Assembly (NCBI GenBank): GCA_022760335.1
Contig: JALEGE010000175.1
Coordinates: 1 to 42,652 of the forward strand
Length of the DNA stretch: 42,652 nucleotides
Origin: Hyphomonadaceae bacterium
Lineage (GTDB): Bacteria > Pseudomonadota > Alphaproteobacteria > Caulobacterales > Hyphomonadaceae
Direction: 5' to 3'
Shown here piece after piece: positions 34,673 through 40,176 of this stretch. Every line of letters starts with the position of its first letter. The first letter of the stretch is position 1. The notes under the pieces were generated by a model, which saw only the letters and a list, made by a program, of their open reading frames with translations, was not told the origin of the DNA and made no database searches. The position numbers were made by a program, and so were the translations under genes.

Positions 34673-36109
34673 ATGCCTACCGCCACGCCAAGCCTCGGCT
34701 TGCCCTATCTTGCCGCCTCCCAGGCGCAGAAACATGTCACGCTGAATGAGAGCCTGCGGGTGCTGGAGGCGCTGGTGCAGCTCAGCGTTGCCAGCGCCAC
34801 GGACGCCTTGTCGGGCGCGCCCGATGAAGGGCTTTGCCAGATCGTCCCTGTTGGCGCCACGGGCGATGGGGCAGGCCATGACAGCGAAATTGCCGCCTAT
34901 CTCGACGGCGCCTGGCAGTTCCACAGCCCGCAGGAAGGCTGGCGCGCCTGGGTGCGCGATACCGGCATTGAGATGGTCTATGACGGCGCGGCCTGGGTTG
35001 AGGTGCCGAACGCGACAACCAGTTCCCAGCTCGGCATCAATGCCAGCGCGGACGGGACCAACCGCCTTGTGGTGTCGTCCCCAGCCGCGCTGTTCAATCA
35101 TGACGGCAATGGCCACCAGCTGAAGATCAACAAGGCCAGCGCGGGTGATACGGCCAGCCTCCTCTTTCAGACCGACTTTTCCGGCCGCGCGGAATTCGGC
35201 CTCGCTGGTGATGATGCCTTTCGCGTGAAGGTCAGCCCCGATGGCAGCAGCTGGTATGACAGCCTGGCCGCCGATCCCGATAGCGGCCGCATCAGTTTCC
35301 CCGCGGGGCTCGCATCCCCGCCGCCTGCGGAAAACCTGCTTTTGAACGGCGATTTCGCGATCAATCAACGCGGCTTTGCGGGCGGATCGCTCGGCGCGAC
35401 AGTCTATGGCATGGACCGCTGGCGCGGCGGGGCGGGCGGGTGCAGTGTGACGCCGACAGCCGCCGGTGTGCAGCTCGTGTCCGGCAATTTCCAGCAGGTT
35501 CTGGAGCTTGATCTTGAGGCCGGCGCCACGCTGGTGGTGAGCTTTGAGTCCGGCGACACATCCAGCCTGACGGTCAGCTGTTTTGGTGCGACGGGCACGC
35601 TCCTGTCCACGGGCGGGCGGCACTATGCCGTCTTCACCGTGCCTGGCAGCCCGCCCGCGCGCACCGATCTGACCTTTTCCGGCAGCGGCGACATCGCGAA
35701 GGTCAAGCTGGAACACGGCGCCTGGCCGACCCCCTGGGCGCCGCGCGCGCCGGAGCTGGAATTCCTCGCCTGCGCGGCCTATTTCGAGCAGCGAAACACC
35801 GGCACGGCGGCCTCCTCGCCCTTTGCCATGGGCGTGGCGAGCGCCAGCGCGCAGTTTTCCACCTTCATTTCCTATCTGCCCAAGCGCGACTTTCCCAGCG
35901 TGACCTTCTCAGGCGCCTTTCACCTCTTGGGGCTTGGCATCACCAATGATGATATCGACACGATCAGTGCGTTTGCGCAGACACTCACAGGGATGGAAGT
36001 GCGCATCGCCCTGCTGGAAACGCTGACGGTCGGGCAGGCCGGGTTGCTGCGCTCACAAGGCGTTGCGTCGGCCTATATCGCCATCGATGCGGAGTTGCAT
36101 GGGCTTTAG
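34673..36109 (+). CDS. DUF2793 domain protein with tail-fibre-like C-terminus
   Basis: A 478-residue protein. The N-terminal 115 residues match the DUF2793 pattern (LGLPYLAASQAQKHVTLNES, then GAWQFHSPQEGWRAWV and YDGAAWVEV), found mainly in Alphaproteobacteria and their phages or gene transfer agents. From about residue 225 the sequence has the layout of phage tail-fibre/receptor-binding modules: NLLLNGDFAINQRGF, YGMDRWRGG, a beta-sandwich, then VKLEHGAWPTPWAPRAPELE and AAYFEQR. No other phage gene is near, so this is not a recognisable prophage. A glycan-binding surface or secreted role fits the locus but is inference. The ATG at 34673 has GGAG upstream. Confidence 0.78.
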   Translation: MPTATPSLGLPYLAASQAQKHVTLNESLRVLEALVQLSVASATDALSGAPDEGLCQIVPVGATGDGAGHDSEIAAYLDGAWQFHSPQEGWRAWVRDTGIEMVYDGAAWVEVPNATTSSQLGINASADGTNRLVVSSPAALFNHDGNGHQLKINKASAGDTASLLFQTDFSGRAEFGLAGDDAFRVKVSPDGSSWYDSLAADPDSGRISFPAGLASPPPAENLLLNGDFAINQRGFAGGSLGATVYGMDRWRGGAGGCSVTPTAAGVQLVSGNFQQVLELDLEAGATLVVSFESGDTSSLTVSCFGATGTLLSTGGRHYAVFTVPGSPPARTDLTFSGSGDIAKVKLEHGAWPTPWAPRAPELEFLACAAYFEQRNTGTAASSPFAMGVASASAQFSTFISYLPKRDFPSVTFSGAFHLLGLGITNDDIDTISAFAQTLTGMEVRIALLETLTVGQAGLLRSQGVASAYIAIDAELHGL

Positions 36110-36162
36110 TGAAAAGAGGATTGGGAGAGCACCGAAAACCGTCGACACCTGCGAAAGCATGT

Positions 36163-36236
36163 GTCCATGGACCACTCCCTCAATCGGGAGCGCTTGGCCG
36201 CATCTTTCGTCCATGGATGCCTGCCTGCGCAGGCAT
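36163..36236. repeat. Intergenic palindromic element
   Basis: The 165-base gap between two convergent genes carries several palindromes: GTCCATGGAC (36163-36172), CTCCC-N6-GGGAG (36175-36190), a second GTCCATGGA (36209-36217), and ATGCCTG-N6-CAGGCAT (36217-36236) whose core CCTGCGCAGG is itself a perfect palindrome. This looks like a REP/intergenic palindrome or a bidirectional terminator; copy number elsewhere cannot be judged. Confidence 0.4.
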
Positions 36237-36274
36237 TGGCGGATGTCTGGGCCGGAGCCAAAATTGACGATGCT

Positions 36275-37096
36275 TCAAGTCGCCGGCTGGAGCGCGGCAT
36301 AAGCCTCGCTGCGCTTGGGAAACACGGTGAGCTGCCCGCCGACCGTGCCGTCGACAATCTGGCGGCCAGCGGCCTCATAAGCTTTGCGGGCATTGTGATA
36401 GGCCTCTTCGGACTGTTTCAGGTCCGGCAGCTGCCAGACATCGCCTTTGGGGAAATAGTCTGAGGTGAAATGATTGGTATCGTCCGCGCGGCGCTGCACC
36501 GGCGTATGCGGGGAGAGGCGCGCCTCATGGGTTTCATAATCATAGCTGTGATCGATGCCGAGCAGGGTGACTTTCGACCAGCCGAGCCAATAGGCAAACT
36601 GCATGGCGACATAGGTCACCGTGCCGCCGGTCGCCACCGCATCCATGATGCAGGTGCGGAAATCGCGCGCATCCAGCGTGCGCAGGAAGAGCGCATTGTC
36701 TGCCCCGCCAAGCGGCGCGCGCGCGGCCCAGCTTGTGACCAGCGTACAGGGCAGCTTGCCGAGATGTTCGGCAGATTGTTCGATCATGGCCGGGTTCACG
36801 CAGGCGAGGAAATCCGGCGTGATGCCGAAGTCCTCAAAACCGAGAAACAGCCGGTTGAGGCCAATACAGGGATGCCCGCGCACCTGGGAGAAATCAGTGC
36901 CCTTCAGGCTGGGCCCTGTGCCGATGATAAAGCCATGCGCGCCGGCCTGGGAGTTGTGCAGGTCGCGCAGTGTGCGGCGGCTTGCGAGGGCACGCGGTGA
37001 GAAGGTCCAGCTTGGGTCACGCAGGGCGCGATAGGTGTGCGAGCGGGCAATACCACCTAACCCCACAGGACTCAACAAACGCTCTAACCGGCTCAT
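36275..37096 (-). CDS. Single-domain GxGPSL (GT42/DUF115-like) protein
   Basis: A protein of about 273 residues. It holds only the GxGPSL domain found at the front of the two giant glycosyltransferases: FIIGTGPSLKGTDF (about 55-68), CIGLNRLF, TYVAMQFAYWLGWSKVTLLG, IDHSYDYE and the His block DDTNHFTSDYFPKGDVW, which closely parallels the block in the protein at 32021. I infer a glycosyltransferase or glycan-modifying role like the GT42-type enzymes, but the DUF115 group also contains a pterin diphosphokinase-like lineage. The start is uncertain: ATG at 37096 (MSRLERLL), 37114 or 37213 are all in frame and none has a convincing ribosome-binding site; I prefer 37096. It converges with the DUF2793 gene. 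Confidence 0.72.
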   Translation of the reverse strand: MSRLERLLSPVGLGGIARSHTYRALRDPSWTFSPRALASRRTLRDLHNSQAGAHGFIIGTGPSLKGTDFSQVRGHPCIGLNRLFLGFEDFGITPDFLACVNPAMIEQSAEHLGKLPCTLVTSWAARAPLGGADNALFLRTLDARDFRTCIMDAVATGGTVTYVAMQFAYWLGWSKVTLLGIDHSYDYETHEARLSPHTPVQRRADDTNHFTSDYFPKGDVWQLPDLKQSEEAYHNARKAYEAAGRQIVDGTVGGQLTVFPKRSEAYAALQPAT

Positions 37097-37257
37097 CGGC
37101 ACCACTTTTCGCATTCCATTGCCACAAGACACAAGGCGTTTGGCTGGCCCGGCTGGCGAATGGTCCCCGAAGAGAAAAAGCCATGAGAGCGAGCCGGCGT
37201 AAAGCCGTGGCATGTTTTTCTGTACGCTTTGTATACCCCGTTTGGATTTCGTGATGC

Positions 37258-39225
37258 TTACTCGGCAGGTGTGATTTCACCCGCGATTGGCGCGTTGATC
37301 GGAAACCCTATTGCGATTTGCGTCCCCTGGCCGGGGGCGGAATTCAGTGTGAACGCCGCCCCGATTTTGTCGCAGCGCTGGCGCATGGAGGCCATACCCT
37401 TGCCCTGGCTGGCGGCGGGGTCCATGCCCTGGCCGTCATCGATGACCGACAGAGCGACCTGCGGCGCCTCGGCCGGGCCGGTCTCCTGCAGGCGGATGGT
37501 GAGCGTCTTGGCGCCGGAATGCTGCACAGCATTTGAGCAGGCCTGTTGCAGCACGCGCAGGATCTGCAGCGTCTTTTCCGGGCCGAAATCGAGATGCTGC
37601 ACAATCGGCGCGACATCCCATTCGAGCGCAATGCCCGCCGCGCGCAATTGCGGCTCCAGCCGGTGGCGGAAGGCGCCGAGCGCAAAGGGCAGGGTGTCCT
37701 CGGCCGTGTCGAGACTGTCGACGATGAGGTGCAGCTCCTCCAGTACGCCGGAGAGCGAGTGGCTGATCTCCGGCGGCGTCAGCTCATCGGCGCGCGATTG
37801 CACGATCAGCGAGACGAGCTGGCCGCCGATCCCGTCATGCATGTCGCGCATCAGCCGCTGGCGCTCCTCGATCAGGGCGCGCTGGCGGGCGGTTTCCTTT
37901 TCGCGCCCGAACACTTCGGCCAGCTGGGCCTCGCGCTCTGTCAGCCGTTCCTGCAGGATGGCGGTGTGATTGACCGCGATGCGCCGGGCGCGCGAAGCCT
38001 GCGTGGCGAGCAGGGCGCACAGGCCGAGCGCGAAGATGAGGCCGAACCAGGGCTGGTGATAGGCATGGGTGTAGAGACGGTCATTGAAGGGCAGGGCCTG
38101 GTCGAAAATATCCTTGTGCCCATCAATCGCGAGGGCGGTCAGCGCGGCGGCGATGGCCCCCATCTCGACCGGCCCGAACCGGCCCGGTTGGCGCAGATCG
38201 GCGACGAGCAGGGTGAAAAGCAGGCCCGCGGCCATGAGCGGCTTGAAATACATCTCCGCCGGATAGCCATAATGTGCGAGATAGTAGAGGCCCTGGCTGC
38301 CCGCGATGGCGACGATCACACAGGCCAGCGCGCCCAGCCCCCAGACCGCCATTTGCAACCTGCGGGGCGTGGAAATCCGCGCCAGCACAAAGGCGATGAA
38401 GGTGAACATCATCGCGAACTGGCAGACGAAATCCAGCGTCAGCGCGGCTTTCAGCGGCAGGTTCGGCGGCACGCCCAGCCCGACAATATTGCAGATGCTC
38501 CAGCTGATCAGCGAGACGGCGGCAATGCGCGACCAGCCGCGATCCTCCTCCGGCCAGGTGACAACGAAGAAGAGCAGGGCGACGAAGAACAGTGCAAAGG
38601 CACTGGCGGCGGCGAGGAAGATGTTGAAGACATCCGACCAGTGCACCGAACGCAGGATCGGCTCGGCCGGGCCAATGGTGGTCAGGTGCACCAGCACCGG
38701 ATTGCCGCCATCGACAATCAGGCCGATCTCATTCTCACCCTCGCGCAGCAAATCCTCCGGCAGGAGGAAGCCAACGGGGGCAAATTCCGTCACGCCGATC
38801 CAGGAGCCGAAGCTCGGCCCGGCATAAAGCGGCGTGCCATTCAGCTCGACCCCCTTGAGATATTGCCCGCTGGAAACATGCACGGCGAGCTGCTGTTCCG
38901 GCGCGCCTTCGGGCAGGTCGAAGGTCTTGATGTAAAGCCCCGTGGCGCGGTTTTCCGGGATGATCAGCCGATACCCGTCATGGGTTTCCATCTTGTCGAC
39001 GGTGAAGGGCTCCAGCGCGCCGCGCGCGACATCCTCCACGCCGAGGCCGGCGGGCGGGAGGAGCAGCTCCATGGTCGGCGCTTCATCGAGCTCTGCGGGC
39101 TGGGAAAAGTTCAGCGCCATCCAGATCAGCCCATAGGCCACCAGGATACCGGCCAGCAGTTTCGCGACGGACTTCAGGGCGACACTCACGGGAAAGCGGC
39201 GCAGATGGTCCAATACCATGTTCAT
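37258..39225 (-). CDS. Membrane sensor histidine kinase (7TM sensor, HisKA_3 type)
   Basis: A 655-residue two-component sensor. After an N-terminal membrane segment (LAGILVAYGLIWMAL) comes a periplasmic beta-rich domain of about 150 residues of jelly-roll appearance. About seven transmembrane helices follow, then a coiled coil (HTAILQERLTEREAQLAEVF) and the NarL/DesK-type kinase core: RQRLMRDMHDGIGGQLVSLI with the phosphoacceptor histidine, SNAVQHSGAK, VIDDGQGMD and GKGMASMRQRC of the ATP-binding domain. This is the 7TMR-DISM type layout; the bound ligand is unknown, possibly a carbohydrate. The ATG at 39225 overlaps the response regulator stop (ATGA), so the two are translationally coupled. 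Confidence 0.88.
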   Translation of the reverse strand: MNMVLDHLRRFPVSVALKSVAKLLAGILVAYGLIWMALNFSQPAELDEAPTMELLLPPAGLGVEDVARGALEPFTVDKMETHDGYRLIIPENRATGLYIKTFDLPEGAPEQQLAVHVSSGQYLKGVELNGTPLYAGPSFGSWIGVTEFAPVGFLLPEDLLREGENEIGLIVDGGNPVLVHLTTIGPAEPILRSVHWSDVFNIFLAAASAFALFFVALLFFVVTWPEEDRGWSRIAAVSLISWSICNIVGLGVPPNLPLKAALTLDFVCQFAMMFTFIAFVLARISTPRRLQMAVWGLGALACVIVAIAGSQGLYYLAHYGYPAEMYFKPLMAAGLLFTLLVADLRQPGRFGPVEMGAIAAALTALAIDGHKDIFDQALPFNDRLYTHAYHQPWFGLIFALGLCALLATQASRARRIAVNHTAILQERLTEREAQLAEVFGREKETARQRALIEERQRLMRDMHDGIGGQLVSLIVQSRADELTPPEISHSLSGVLEELHLIVDSLDTAEDTLPFALGAFRHRLEPQLRAAGIALEWDVAPIVQHLDFGPEKTLQILRVLQQACSNAVQHSGAKTLTIRLQETGPAEAPQVALSVIDDGQGMDPAASQGKGMASMRQRCDKIGAAFTLNSAPGQGTQIAIGFPINAPIAGEITPAE

Positions 39226-39902
39226 TCTCCCTCCCGCGCCGGATAGTCCGGCAGGCGCCCTTCCGTCAGGGCCCGGGCGACGGCGGCCGCGCGGGTCTTG
39301 ACCTCGAGTTTCCTGAACACGGTCTTGAGATAGGCCGCCACGGTGTGGGGCGAGACGCCGAGCTGTCGGGCGGTTTCCTTGTCGGTGCTGCCGGCGGCCA
39401 GGCAATAGAGCACGTCGCGCTCGCGCGGGGAGAGGCTGACTTCGGTTTCATCCACGCCGTCCTGACCGGATGGGGCCGAGAGCTGGTTGATGACATAGCG
39501 CGCCACGGACGGGCTGATCGGGATGTGCCCGTCCAGCGTTTGCAAGATCGCATCGCGCAGTTGGAAACCGGTCGCGCCCTTCAGGAGATAGCCGCTCGCC
39601 CCGGCGCGGAAGGCCGTGACGACGGCCTGTTCATCGCCCAGCACGCTGATCACGATCACTTTTGTCTGGCTTGTCTCTGTCAGCTGCGAGATCAGCGCGA
39701 AAGCATTGCCATCGGGCAGCATCAGATCGACCAGGGCCGCATCGGGCGGCTGCACGAACAGGGCCTCCGCATCGGCCAGTGTCCCGGCAGACCCGGCCAG
39801 CACAAGCTCGGGATCGCGCGCGATCATCTCGCAGAACGCCTTGCGGATGGCCGGATCATCCTCGACCACGACAATACTGCGGCCGGTCGCTGCGCTGGCC
39901 AT
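39222..39902 (-). CDS. LuxR/NarL-family response regulator
   Basis: A 226-residue DNA-binding regulator, partner of the sensor kinase encoded immediately downstream. Receiver domain (about 9-125): VVVEDDPAIRK with the acidic pair, phosphoacceptor Asp in AALVDLMLPDG, VIVISVLGDE and the Lys in GYLLKGATG. The C-terminal LuxR-type helix-turn-helix (about 155-215) includes LSPRERDVLYCLAAGSTDKE and GVSPHTVAAYLKTVFRKL. The ATG at 39902 follows AGGAGGTCCGCA, a strong ribosome-binding site; the frame is open to 40001 without a better start. It is divergent from the second RTX gene, 274 bases away, and may control it. Confidence 0.92.
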   Translation of the reverse strand: MASAATGRSIVVVEDDPAIRKAFCEMIARDPELVLAGSAGTLADAEALFVQPPDAALVDLMLPDGNAFALISQLTETSQTKVIVISVLGDEQAVVTAFRAGASGYLLKGATGFQLRDAILQTLDGHIPISPSVARYVINQLSAPSGQDGVDETEVSLSPRERDVLYCLAAGSTDKETARQLGVSPHTVAAYLKTVFRKLEVKTRAAAVARALTEGRLPDYPAREGE

Positions 39903-39986
39903 TGCGGACCTCCTCTTCCTGCGGCGCTGCACGCCGCCGTGGTCTTCCTGCCCCAGACGCCTCATGACAGCTCTAAGAGCGGGCTG

Positions 39987-40017
39987 CCCGAAATCCGTCA
40001 ATCCCCCGATTTCCGGG
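39987..40017. promoter_or_regulatory. Inverted repeat in the response regulator/RTX intergenic region
   Basis: CCCGAAATC and GATTTCCGGG form an inverted repeat with a 12-base centre (one base bulged). Further GATTT half-sites occur at 40030 and 40040 (GATTTCC), 32 bases from the copy at 40008. This is a plausible operator for the adjacent LuxR-type regulator; a TTGACC -35-like box lies at 40033-40038. Confidence 0.35.
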
Positions 40018-40176
40018 TATTGCGGACTCGATTTGACCTGATTTCCAGCGCCAATTCAAAGCCTTTTCCCTCTCGCAACACCCCCATTTGGGCAGAGTGA
40101 TCCGCCCCGCATGACCAGCGATACCTGACTGCGTTCACGCCCGCACTGGGGGGGCGTTGTCAGGAGTTGAAACGAG

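Noticed and set aside
34673-36109. Prophage or gene transfer agent region
   Set aside because: Only the DUF2793/tail-fibre-like gene has a phage flavour; no capsid, terminase, portal, lysis or integrase gene is near.
37546-39246. 566-codon plus-strand frame opposite the sensor kinase
   Set aside because: It covers the kinase gene in reverse, with Gln/Gly/Asp-rich composition and no motif.
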